Positions 1 to 7,762 of a DNA stretch of 18,087 bases are shown here, piece after piece. Position 1 is the first letter of the stretch. Each line of letters opens with the position of its first letter. The translations under genes and the position numbers were made by a program. The stretch is taken from assembly GCA_964626885.1 (NCBI GenBank), contig CAZVJA010000103.1, positions 1-18,087 of the forward strand. The letters run 5' to 3'. This stretch comes from CAZVJA01 sp964626885 (GTDB taxonomy: Bacteria > Planctomycetota > Planctomycetia > Planctomycetales > Planctomycetaceae). The notes beneath the pieces were generated by a model that was given only the letters and a program-made list of their open reading frames with translations, searched no databases and had not been told where the DNA came from.

Positions 1-316
1 CATCGGCGGTCGGGTAAAGCGTCGCCTTCTCGACACGGACGAGCGCGGGATTTGCGACTGTCAGCTTTACCTCTGTAGTCACATCGCGCGTGATACCATC
101 GGAATAACGAGCCTGTACCACCAGCGATTGCCGATCACGAAGTGTTTGCAAGTTGACATCGGGTGGCGAGACAAGGATCGACGCCGGTGCGGCAACAGCC
201 TGCTCGGCCGGTTTCGGTTCCGCCGGCTTGGCGTCATCGGCAACTGCCGTCGCGCAGGAAAGCCCCGCCATCAACAGCAATATCCGGCAATTCCCCTTAA
301 ATCCGTTACGCATCAT
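1..316 (-). CDS. N-terminal fragment of a secreted DUF1549/DUF1553-type planctomycete surface protein (3' end outside window)
   Basis: The reading frame starts at the ATG at 316 (a second ATG follows at once at 313) and stays open to the window edge, giving 105 residues. AAGGA lies 9 bases upstream and supports this start. Residues 1-26 form a signal peptide with a basic start (MMRNGFKG), a hydrophobic stretch (RILLLMAGLS) and a likely cleavage after AVA. A Lys/Pro/Ala linker follows, then a segment from about residue 47 (ILVSPPDVNLQTLRDRQSLV, then YSDGITRDVT) that resembles the bacterial Ig-like domain often found at the N-terminus of planctomycete DUF1549/DUF1553 proteins. The DUF domains themselves are not visible, so the family call is by resemblance and by context: it is the third gene of a minus-strand run behind a DUF1501 protein and a PPC-domain protein, a common planctomycete grouping. 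The coding call is firm; the product call is moderate. Confidence 0.65.
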   Translation of the reverse strand, partial: MMRNGFKGNCRILLLMAGLSCATAVADDAKPAEPKPAEQAVAAPASILVSPPDVNLQTLRDRQSLVVQARYSDGITRDVTTEVKLTVANPALVRVEKATLYPTAD

Positions 317-442
317 GGTTGGTTGTCCTTCTCTGTCGCCCGATCGTCAAACTCGAGGATTCGTTTCGGTTGACCTGCTTGTCTGCTTTCTCAATCGGTT
401 GTCTGATTCGCACTCCAGGATCGACTAGGCTCTTCGATCGAT

Positions 443-2896
443 TTATTTCGCTGCCGCTGCTCCAGCGCGATTCTTGGCATCGAGTCGTAGTTGTTCAAGC
501 CGCGTCAAGCGCTTCTCCGGCGCCGGCTGAGGAGCCTGAGCGACCGGCATGGGCTGGGCGGCGGGTTGAGTCGCGGGAGCCGCCGGCGCGGGAAGCGGCT
601 GGTCGATCCGCAGTTCGGTTCCGCCGACGTTGTGCACGATCGGTTCACCGTTGGCCGTGATGACCACTTGGCAGAAGATGTTTTTGTGGTTGCCCGCCGG
701 GCTGTCCGCCGCGGTGGCGACTTTGAAGACCAACTCCGCCTGCTCTTTCTTGAACGCGATCTCCGGAGCAGTGACTTTCGGCGGAAGCCCGACCAGTTGC
801 ACTTTTGCTTCACCTTCGAACGGTTGCGCCACCGTCACGTTGCAGACGACGTCGGTCGGCTTGCCTTGTTCCGTCGCGGCCCGCTGCATCGCGAACTGCA
901 CGAAGGGAGCAGCCACTTCCAGAGTCGCCAGTTGTGACGAGACCCAGGCAGCTCCCCCGACGTCTGCCGAACCGAGAGCAAAAATCTTCCACTTTTTGAT
1001 CTCAGCGCCACTGCTGGCGTTCAGCGGCATGATCACCTCGTTCTGCCCTTGTGGAATATCGACGGAGGGGGCGCTCCCCACACCCGGCGGGAGAAACGGC
1101 ATCTGCACATTGATCGGGTTGGTGAACCCTTCCTTGCGGTGAGCGATGATCTTCAATTGCATCGAGCCGTTCTGTACTAGCGGCACTTTGGGCTCGACGA
1201 TCTCCAGCTTGAATGGCAGCTCGTCCACTACGGCGACGGCGAGACGATTGACGTCGCACCAACTGTAGAGCGATTGCCCGGGTGCCGCGATGACGAAGTC
1301 AGCTCGGTTCTCATACCCACCGCGAATGTTTTGCGCCGGGTCGGCATGTCGCGCCGTGAAATCAACGAGCTTTCCGGAGAGGGGTGCATCGGCCGCTGCT
1401 TCAAATACGACCGGCATGGTGCTGAGGTTCGCCGCCATCGGCTCCGCGACCATTGTGATACCCTGCGGCAGGTCTTTCGGTTCCAGGACCAGTTCGCCGC
1501 CGAAATTGTTCCGCGATGCTGAGATGATCGCACCGAAGCGATTCCCCTTCGGGACATAGACCGTCTGGCGATATTGGCCGTACCGCTCGACGCGCGGAAT
1601 GCCGAGCGTCAAGGTCGCGCGGACCGGAGTGAACTCGACACGATACACAAAATCCTTTCCACCTCGCCCCAAATGATCCCCCACGGAAAGCAGGTATTCG
1701 CCATCTTCGGGAACGCTGAAGCGGAAGTAGCTGTCGGGACCGCGCGAGTCGTCATTCCCGACGAGACCGCCGCCGCCGGCGTTGTAGACGGTCATCACCG
1801 GATCGATCGCGGAACGAATCCGCCGGCCGTAACACTCAACTTCGTAAACTTCCCCCTTCTTCGCGGCGAACTTGAAGAAGTCGACGTCGCCGGCCTTTTC
1901 GAGAATTCCGTTCAATGCTTGCGGCAACTGGGCCGGTGTGGCTTCACCCACGGAGTTGTTCGGTTCCTTCTCGAGCACGTTGCCATGTTCGAAGAGACGG
2001 AACGGATTCTCGGACGGAGCGGAGTTGCCGGCCGCATCGGCAGCGAAGAGCCCGAAGTTCAATACCGGTTCGCCGGGGAGTTTAACCTTCTGGGCAATTT
2101 CACCCGCAGGATCACCGATGAAACGGACCTCAGTTTCCTCGCCGAGTTTTCCGCCGGCGGGATAGACAGCGGTTGGTCGCGGGAAGGTGCCGACGTGCAA
2201 CCGATACATGCAGTTGCCGTCGCCGCCGTAGGAACTGTCGCGCACCTGCACGATATACTTTCCGTCAGCCGGCGCCACAATCGCCGCGACGGCGTCCTGC
2301 TTGACGAGCGGCGTATCGTCAGCCGCGGAGAGCTCGAACCGTTTGGCATCGAGAATGGCAATATAAGGATCGAACAGCGTCTGCCCGAGCCGCATTCCTT
2401 CCACCTCGGCGGCGATACGGTCCCCCTTCTTGGCTTCGACGACGAAGTAATCGACGTCTTCGCCGGTCACGACTCCCGCGACTGTCACGTTCAGCGGAAT
2501 TGTCTGAGGTGTATCGAATGTGCTGTTCGGCTCTTTCTCATCGACGGCCGGCAGCCCGCCGACATAAAACGTGCGGTAGTCGGAAATGCCGCTGGCCGTG
2601 CGAACGTGCGCGACGTGTTCTCCCATTCGGCAATCGGGCGCGACCTTCACGTAGGCGACGACGTTGCCATCGGTCGGCTCAAGCTTCGTCACCGTGATGC
2701 CGGGGGAGAAAAAGAGAATCTCCTGGGCATCTTTGAAGGGGCCGCCATGAAACGTCAGCGTTCCCTCGGTACCGCGTTGAATACCACGCGGAGTGATGAG
2801 ATTCAGGCGGGGAGACGCCGCACGCGATTCGCTCAGAATCAGCGTCGCCGCCAGAATGGTCATCCAGAACACGCCTGCCGAAACAAACCGCTGCAT
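443..2896 (-). CDS. Secreted protein with two PPC (bacterial pre-peptidase C-terminal) type domains
   Basis: The product has 817 residues. I chose the ATG at 2896, not the upstream ATG at 3025, because GGAG lies 7 bases before it, a clear signal peptide follows (MQRFVSAGVF WMTILAATLI, then cleavage near SRA), and the longer form would overlap the preceding gene and bury the signal. Residues about 30-115 look like an Ig-like/IPT strand region. A first PPC-like domain (EKEPNSTFDTPQ, then DVDYFVVEAKKGDR) spans about 119-235 and a second (EKEPNNSVGEATP, then GDVDFFKFAAKKGE) about 309-430. The rest is beta-rich sequence without a motif I recognise. The C-terminus is a Pro/Ala/Gln-rich stretch followed by a basic helix. 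PPC domains are binding modules of exported proteins, and no catalytic residues are evident, so it is probably a cell-surface or periplasmic binding partner of the neighbouring DUF1501 and DUF1549-type proteins. It lies 82 bases after the DUF1501 gene and is likely co-transcribed with it. Confidence 0.85.
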   Translation of the reverse strand: MQRFVSAGVFWMTILAATLILSESRAASPRLNLITPRGIQRGTEGTLTFHGGPFKDAQEILFFSPGITVTKLEPTDGNVVAYVKVAPDCRMGEHVAHVRTASGISDYRTFYVGGLPAVDEKEPNSTFDTPQTIPLNVTVAGVVTGEDVDYFVVEAKKGDRIAAEVEGMRLGQTLFDPYIAILDAKRFELSAADDTPLVKQDAVAAIVAPADGKYIVQVRDSSYGGDGNCMYRLHVGTFPRPTAVYPAGGKLGEETEVRFIGDPAGEIAQKVKLPGEPVLNFGLFAADAAGNSAPSENPFRLFEHGNVLEKEPNNSVGEATPAQLPQALNGILEKAGDVDFFKFAAKKGEVYEVECYGRRIRSAIDPVMTVYNAGGGGLVGNDDSRGPDSYFRFSVPEDGEYLLSVGDHLGRGGKDFVYRVEFTPVRATLTLGIPRVERYGQYRQTVYVPKGNRFGAIISASRNNFGGELVLEPKDLPQGITMVAEPMAANLSTMPVVFEAAADAPLSGKLVDFTARHADPAQNIRGGYENRADFVIAAPGQSLYSWCDVNRLAVAVVDELPFKLEIVEPKVPLVQNGSMQLKIIAHRKEGFTNPINVQMPFLPPGVGSAPSVDIPQGQNEVIMPLNASSGAEIKKWKIFALGSADVGGAAWVSSQLATLEVAAPFVQFAMQRAATEQGKPTDVVCNVTVAQPFEGEAKVQLVGLPPKVTAPEIAFKKEQAELVFKVATAADSPAGNHKNIFCQVVITANGEPIVHNVGGTELRIDQPLPAPAAPATQPAAQPMPVAQAPQPAPEKRLTRLEQLRLDAKNRAGAAAAK

Positions 2897-2978
2897 CGCT
2901 AAACTCCAGTGAGTATCACGTCGAGCCGGCGGAGACTTCAACCACGCGCTCCGCGGAACACGTCTTGTGTCAGAAGGA

Positions 2979-4277
2979 CTAAGCCAACAGATCTTTCCGC
3001 ACTTCGCCGCCGTTGACGATTTCAATCGGGCGGTCGCCGGGGGCCATCAACTCCTTATCGGAGACGATTCCCAGGCAGTGATAAATCGTGGAGGCCCAGT
3101 CCTCGATACCGAGTTCTTTCTCTTCTGGTTCGCTGGCGGTCGAGTTCGATGCTCCGTAGGCGATGCCTCCCTTGATTCCGCCACCACCCATCACGACGGT
3201 GAAGACCTTCGGCCAGTGGTCGCGGCCCGCGGTGCCGTTGATCTTCGGCGTGCGGCCGAACTCCGAAGCAACACAGACCAGCGTCGATTTGAGGAGCCCG
3301 CGGCGGTCGAGGTCGCGAATCAACGTTGCAAATCCCTGATCGAATGCCGGCATTTGTCCTCGCATGCCGCCGTTGACGTTGTCGTGCATGTCCCAACTGC
3401 CGTATGTCAGCGTGACGAACCGCGAGCCCGCTTCAACGAGTCGGCGTGCCAACAGCATCCGCGCGCCGGCGGTGTTGCGGCCGTATTCGTCTCGGATCGC
3501 ATCGGGCTCGGCAGCGATGTTGAACGCCTCACGGGCTTGTTCCGAGCTGACCAGGCTATAGGCTCGCTGATAGAACGTATCGACGGCAGCCAGCGAATCG
3601 GCCTTCTCCTTCGACACGAAATAATCATTCACGGCGTCGAGCATGCTGCGGCGGCGAGTGAATCGGCCGTCATCGACACCACCCGGCAATTTGAGATCCT
3701 TCACCGTGAAGCTGCCGTCGGCCGGGTCGCTGCCCAGACTGAACGGCGCGAACGATGAACTCAAGTAGCCTGTGCCGGCGTACTCGTTCGGCTGCCCCGG
3801 AATGCAGATGTACTGCGGCAGATTGTTCTTCGGCGGAAATTCGTGCGAGACGACGCTCCCCATGCTGGGGAAGGCGAGGGCCGGGCTGGGCTTGTAGCCC
3901 GTGAACATGTTGTGCGTGCCTCGCTCATGGGCCGCCTCACCGTGCGTCATTGCCCGGCAGAAGGCGAGCTTGTCGGCGACCTTCGCAGTGTTGACGAGCA
4001 ATTCGTTGAGCATGATCCCGTCAACGTTCGTGGCGATCGAGTTCATCGGACCACGGTATTCGACGGGTGCGTACGGCTTCGGGTCGAACGATTCCTGGTG
4101 CGCCATGCCCCCCGGCAGGAAGATGAAGATCACCGACTTGGCGGTTCCTTCCTTGCTCTCGTAATTCTTAATGTCGGCGCGGGCTTCCTTCAGGCGGAAG
4201 TAATCCGCGAGGGTCAGGCCGATACCGGCGGAAAATCCAACGTGCAGAAAATCACGGCGCGTGCTTCGAAACGACAT
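2979..4277 (-). CDS. DUF1501 family protein, Tat-exported
   Basis: The product has 432 residues. The start at 4277 is supported by AGGAG 8 bases upstream. The N-terminus carries a twin-arginine signal (R7-R8-D-F-L-H-V) and a hydrophobic run ending at EARA. The body has typical DUF1501 features: a FIFLPGGMAHQESFDPKP segment near residue 50, a GTHNMFTGYKPSP segment near 140, PSMGSVVSHE, then YGSWDMHDN and LVCVASEFGRTPKINGTAGR in the C-terminal half. DUF1501 proteins are abundant in planctomycetes and, from family knowledge, are related to the alkaline phosphatase-like fold; their substrate is unknown. Conserved Asp/His positions (HDN, GRDH) could bind metal, which is inference. It is the first gene of the minus-strand operon. 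A second, divergent DUF1501 gene of different length lies at 7763-9295. A TGTAAT at 4301-4306 on the minus strand could be a -10 box, but no good -35 accompanies it. Confidence 0.9.
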   Translation of the reverse strand: MSFRSTRRDFLHVGFSAGIGLTLADYFRLKEARADIKNYESKEGTAKSVIFIFLPGGMAHQESFDPKPYAPVEYRGPMNSIATNVDGIMLNELLVNTAKVADKLAFCRAMTHGEAAHERGTHNMFTGYKPSPALAFPSMGSVVSHEFPPKNNLPQYICIPGQPNEYAGTGYLSSSFAPFSLGSDPADGSFTVKDLKLPGGVDDGRFTRRRSMLDAVNDYFVSKEKADSLAAVDTFYQRAYSLVSSEQAREAFNIAAEPDAIRDEYGRNTAGARMLLARRLVEAGSRFVTLTYGSWDMHDNVNGGMRGQMPAFDQGFATLIRDLDRRGLLKSTLVCVASEFGRTPKINGTAGRDHWPKVFTVVMGGGGIKGGIAYGASNSTASEPEEKELGIEDWASTIYHCLGIVSDKELMAPGDRPIEIVNGGEVRKDLLA

Positions 4278-4670
4278 CGGAATTACTCCTGGTAAATTCC
4301 ATTACAATGAGGGGGATTAAGCGATCAGCTCGGACTAGGCCGAACCATAAGTCAACGTCGCGGACGTCAACGGGCTCCTAATTCAGGCGTCACTCTGGAA
4401 ACGAGTCGCTCTTCGGGCAGGGGCACTCTTGTTGTGCCGAAGGGAACCGTCGGTAGGTTGGGTTGTCATGGTTCCCGGGGTGGTGTTCATTCCGTCGATC
4501 TCCTTCTAGCCGCGATTTCAACAATCTGCTGCGTCGTACCGACTCGCGTCTTGACAATCGCTGGCGAGAAAAACAGATCAACTTCTACGAATATCAGCAA
4601 ACCGAAACTGAAGGCGAAAGTCAAGGGTATTCCTATTTCTGGCCGTGCAATTGGACCTCGGTAGAACTCC

Positions 4671-4812
4671 CGCAAACCCCATGCCAATTTGTCCGAACTC
4701 CACGCCGGACAGGCGGATGTGTGGAGTTCCCAAACGCAACTGGGGTGGAATTTGGGACCCCCCAGAGGGCACAATGATCTCTACCATACGGAAGTCCCCT
4801 CTGGGGTTTGCG
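4671..4812. repeat. Nested inverted-repeat element (about 142 bases) upstream of the surface-protein operon
   Basis: The outer arms are CGCAAACCCCA at 4671-4681 and TGGGGTTTGCG at 4802-4812, a perfect 11-base inverted repeat. Inside are two more dyads: GAACTCCAC at 4695-4703 with GTGGAGTTC at 4721-4729 (9 of 9), and CCCCAGAGGGCAC at 4760-4772 with GTCCCCTCTGGGG at 4794-4806 (12 of 13). The third dyad overlaps the outer right arm, so the two folds would compete. The element ends 58 bases before the TTG start of the next gene. It could be a small non-autonomous mobile element, a structured leader RNA, or a pair of regulatory hairpins; the sequence alone does not decide. Confidence 0.5.
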
Positions 4813-4859
4813 CCGATTGACATTCGTCCCGATTGGGAAAAGTCCCCGTCCGAAGGGAT

Positions 4860-4866
4860 AAGGTGG
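4860..4866 (+). promoter_or_regulatory. Ribosome binding site deciding a TTG start
   Basis: AAGGTGG ends 4 bases before the TTG at 4871. The in-frame stop TAA at 4859-4861 overlaps this site, so no earlier start is possible, and any later start would destroy the signal peptide. Confidence 0.5.
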
Positions 4867-4870
4867 GCCG

Positions 4871-7735
4871 TTGCGTTTCTTTTTTGCAACATGTTCACTC
4901 ACGGCAATCTACGCATTTGCATGCCAATCCGTCATCGCGGATGAGCCGTCTGACAAGTCAGCTCAAACCGTCGGAGATGACCAACCGCACGTCCGCTCAC
5001 TCTTCGCAGCGCGCTGTTTCGAGTGCCACGGCCCGGACGCCCAGGAAGGGGGGTTGCGGCTCGATGAGCGGAATGCATTTCTCAAAGGGGGCGACTCTGG
5101 GATTCCGGCGGTCATGCCCGGAAAAAGTGCGACCAGCAGACTGATTCGCCTTGTGACAGGGCAAGACCCAAAGCTCGTCATGCCTCCAGATGGAAAACGG
5201 CTGACCGAAGATGAAGTCGCGCTGCTAAAACGCTGGATTGACCAGGGAGCTGCGTGGACTGATTCAGCTGGTGGCGGCTCAAAGAACGACTCTACAATTC
5301 CCTCCGCCGATTTCTGGTCTCTCGTTCCTCCAAGCGACAAGCCGGTTCCGTCGATCGGTGATCCGTGGGTCGCCGGAGCGGTCGACGCGTTCATTCTCGA
5401 GCGTTTGCAAGCAGGCGGTTTGCGACCGTCACACGAAGCGGACCGCCGTACTCTCATACGGCGAGTCTATCTCGACGTGCTCGGATTGCCGCCGACGCCG
5501 GAAGAGATTGCGGAGTTTGAACGAGACGAGAGTCCCGATGCGTGGGCTCGCTTAGTCGATCGCGTGTTGTCGAGCCCGCATTACGGCGAACGCTGGGCGC
5601 GGCACTGGCTCGACGTGGTGCGCTTCGCCGAGACCGATGGCTTTGAAACGAATGTCGAGCGTCCCAACGCATGGCATTATCGTGACTATGTGATCAACGC
5701 GCTCAATGACGACAAACCGTACGATCGGTTCGTGTTCGAGCAATTGGCAGGGGACGTTGTCGGTGAAGATGCCGCGACCGGTTTTCTGGTGGGAGGGCCC
5801 ACCGACAAGGTGAAGAGTCCTGATGTCGTGCTGACCCGCATGCAGCGGCAGGACGAACTGGCGGACATGATCAACACCACCGGCACGGCGTTTCTCGGTC
5901 TCACGCTCGGCTGCGCGAAGTGTCACAACCACAAGTTCGATCCGATTTCGCAAAAGGAATATTACGCCATACAGGCAATTCTCGCCGGAGTCAGGCATGG
6001 CGACCGGCGATTGCGAATTCCGATGTCCCCAGCGCAACAACTTGAACAAGAAGCGGTCCGCTCTGAGATTGCCCGCGTTGACGCGGAATTGAGGTCGCTC
6101 GGACTGCGCGTCCCGGTCAATCCAAGGCACAACGTTGAAGAGTTTCCCGCCGTGACGACCCGCTTTGTCCGCTTCACGGTCCTCACAACGAACACCGGTT
6201 CGGAGCCTTGCCTGGACGAACTCGAGATCTTCACCGCCGCTGATGACAATTCGCCGGGTATCAACGTTGCGTTGTCCGCAGCCGGCGCAAAGGGGACCGC
6301 CTCCGGAACGTATGCCGGCAGCGAATTGCACAAGCTGGCGCACATCAACGACGGACGATACGGCAATCCGCGAAGCTGGATCTCGAACGAGAACGGCCGC
6401 GGCTGGGTCACGATTGAGCTTCCGAAAGCGGCGCCCATCTCGCGAATCGAGTGGGCTCGAGACAGAGAAGGAAATTACGCGGACCGACTGCCAACTCAGT
6501 ACGTTATTGAGGGGGCCGTCGAACCGGGCGCGTGGCAGTTCATTGCATCCTCGGACGATCGCATTCCCTTTCAAAAAGAATCCTCTACTTCGACATCCGG
6601 GTCGGTTGTCAGCAATTCCGAGCAATCGAATTCTGAAACCGATGACATGCGGGCGAAGTTGCGCCGCGTCCGAGAACTTGCGGAACGCGCCGGTCGGCTA
6701 AAGACGAAGTTGAAAACTCTCGAAGCCGGTCCGGTTGCATACGCGGGCCAATTTGAACAGCCGGAGGAGACCCGCCGCCTGCATCGCGGCGATCCGATGT
6801 CGCCGCGCGAAGTGGTACCGCCGGGAGCAATTGCGGCGCTCGGCCCGCTGGAGATTCCCGAGAATGCGCCGGAGCAACTTCGTCGGCGCACGCTGGCGGA
6901 GTGGATCGTCTCGCAGAAGAATCCGCTGGCGGCGCGTGTGATTGTCAATCGGATCTGGCAGCATCACTTCGGACGCGGAATCGTCGACACGCCGTCTGAC
7001 TTCGGCCGCAACGGCGGTCGTCCCTCGCACCCAAAGTTGCTGGACTGGCTCGCGCGGGAACTCGTGCGCGGCGGCTGGTCGATGAAACCGATTCATCGGT
7101 TGATTCTCTTGTCAGCCACGTACCGGCAATCCGCTGCGACGAACGCCGACGGATTGCGCAAAGACGCCGACAGCCGTTTGCTGTGGCGTTATCCCTCTCG
7201 CCGGTTGGAAGCAGAGATTATTCGGGACGCGATGCTGGCCGTCAGCAGAACGCTTGACCTGCGGATGGAAGGGCCTGGCTTCAGCTCGTTCGAGCCGAAC
7301 AGCAATTACGTTCGCGTCTATCGTCCCAAGCAGGAATTCGGCCCGATGGAATGGCGGCGAATGATTTACATGACGAAAGTTCGCATGGAACAGGATGCCG
7401 TGTTCGGAGCGTTCGATTGTCCCGACGCCGGCCAGGTCGCCCCCGCCCGGACCCGCTCTACTACCGCCATTCAGGCACTCAACCTGTTCAATAGTGAATT
7501 CACCATGCAACAGGCGGAACTGTTCGCGGAGCGTATTAGCCAAACAGGTCCACCGAAATCAGCAACCGGGACGAAACCCGCGGCAGAACAGGTCAAACAA
7601 GCATTCCTGCTTGTGTTCGGCCGCGAACCGGATGCGGATGAACTTGCAGCGGCGACGCGCCTCGTGGATCAACACGGAACTCCCGCGCTGGCCCGCGCCT
7701 TGTTCAACTCGAACGAATTCCTGTTTCTGCCTTAA
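4871..7735 (+). CDS. Secreted PSCyt1 / DUF1549 / discoidin-like / DUF1553 protein
   Basis: The product has 954 residues and starts with TTG, the only start that keeps the signal peptide (RFFFATCSLTAIYAFACQSV, cleavage near IADE). Domains in order: a planctomycete cytochrome-like domain at about 40-130 with the haem motif C49-FE-C52-H53 and the family stretch MPPDGKRLTEDE; DUF1549 at about 165-375, including DVLGLPPTPEEIAEF, HYGERWARHWLDVVRF and a second CXXCH at 348-352 (CAKCHNHKFDPIS); an inserted discoidin/F5-8C-like beta domain at about 428-566; a short Lys/Arg/Leu-rich helix at about 590-620; and DUF1553 at about 635-890 with NRIWQHHFGRGIVDTPSDFG. Proteins of this architecture are hallmarks of Planctomycetota and are suspected, not proven, to handle complex polysaccharides. 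The discoidin-like insert suggests glycan binding. A DUF1501 gene follows after 27 bases, the usual partner. Confidence 0.9.
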   Translation: MRFFFATCSLTAIYAFACQSVIADEPSDKSAQTVGDDQPHVRSLFAARCFECHGPDAQEGGLRLDERNAFLKGGDSGIPAVMPGKSATSRLIRLVTGQDPKLVMPPDGKRLTEDEVALLKRWIDQGAAWTDSAGGGSKNDSTIPSADFWSLVPPSDKPVPSIGDPWVAGAVDAFILERLQAGGLRPSHEADRRTLIRRVYLDVLGLPPTPEEIAEFERDESPDAWARLVDRVLSSPHYGERWARHWLDVVRFAETDGFETNVERPNAWHYRDYVINALNDDKPYDRFVFEQLAGDVVGEDAATGFLVGGPTDKVKSPDVVLTRMQRQDELADMINTTGTAFLGLTLGCAKCHNHKFDPISQKEYYAIQAILAGVRHGDRRLRIPMSPAQQLEQEAVRSEIARVDAELRSLGLRVPVNPRHNVEEFPAVTTRFVRFTVLTTNTGSEPCLDELEIFTAADDNSPGINVALSAAGAKGTASGTYAGSELHKLAHINDGRYGNPRSWISNENGRGWVTIELPKAAPISRIEWARDREGNYADRLPTQYVIEGAVEPGAWQFIASSDDRIPFQKESSTSTSGSVVSNSEQSNSETDDMRAKLRRVRELAERAGRLKTKLKTLEAGPVAYAGQFEQPEETRRLHRGDPMSPREVVPPGAIAALGPLEIPENAPEQLRRRTLAEWIVSQKNPLAARVIVNRIWQHHFGRGIVDTPSDFGRNGGRPSHPKLLDWLARELVRGGWSMKPIHRLILLSATYRQSAATNADGLRKDADSRLLWRYPSRRLEAEIIRDAMLAVSRTLDLRMEGPGFSSFEPNSNYVRVYRPKQEFGPMEWRRMIYMTKVRMEQDAVFGAFDCPDAGQVAPARTRSTTAIQALNLFNSEFTMQQAELFAERISQTGPPKSATGTKPAAEQVKQAFLLVFGREPDADELAAATRLVDQHGTPALARALFNSNEFLFLP

Positions 7736-7762
7736 CGGTGAGAGCCGGCGAGACTCGACACG

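Larger units (their letters stand above)
4278..4870. other. 593-base divergent intergenic region without a credible gene
   Basis: This stretch separates two outward-facing surface-protein operons and must hold both promoters. It appears less GC-rich than the flanking genes. Short open frames occur on both strands, but none has a ribosome site, family motif or planctomycete-like composition. A consensus -35 hexamer TTGACA sits at 4551-4556 (plus), but no good -10 follows at the right distance. The right third contains a nested inverted-repeat element (4671-4812) listed separately. A weaker 7-base dyad (GGGAACC at 4442-4448, GGTTCCC at 4470-4476) is also present. Confidence 0.7.

Noticed and set aside
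1574..2902. Long plus-strand open frame (442 codons) opposite the PPC-domain gene
   Set aside because: It lies antisense to a gene with clear signal peptide and PPC motifs, has no recognisable domain, and is explained by high GC third positions on the other strand.
2897..3025. Longer N-terminus for the PPC-domain protein from the ATG at 3025
   Set aside because: It would overlap the upstream DUF1501 gene by 47 bases and bury a good signal peptide and ribosome site at 2896.
4551..4556. Consensus TTGACA as -35 of the surface-protein operon
   Set aside because: No acceptable -10 hexamer lies 16-18 bases downstream, and the distance to the gene is about 315 bases.
4487..4774. Minus-strand open frame with a hydrophobic stretch in the intergenic region
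   Set aside because: No ribosome site or family resemblance, and it crosses the inverted-repeat element; the hydrophobic run is probably chance.
5552..6625. Minus-strand open frame of 357 codons opposite the DUF1549/DUF1553 gene
   Set aside because: Antisense shadow; the plus-strand frame has continuous family motifs across the whole interval.
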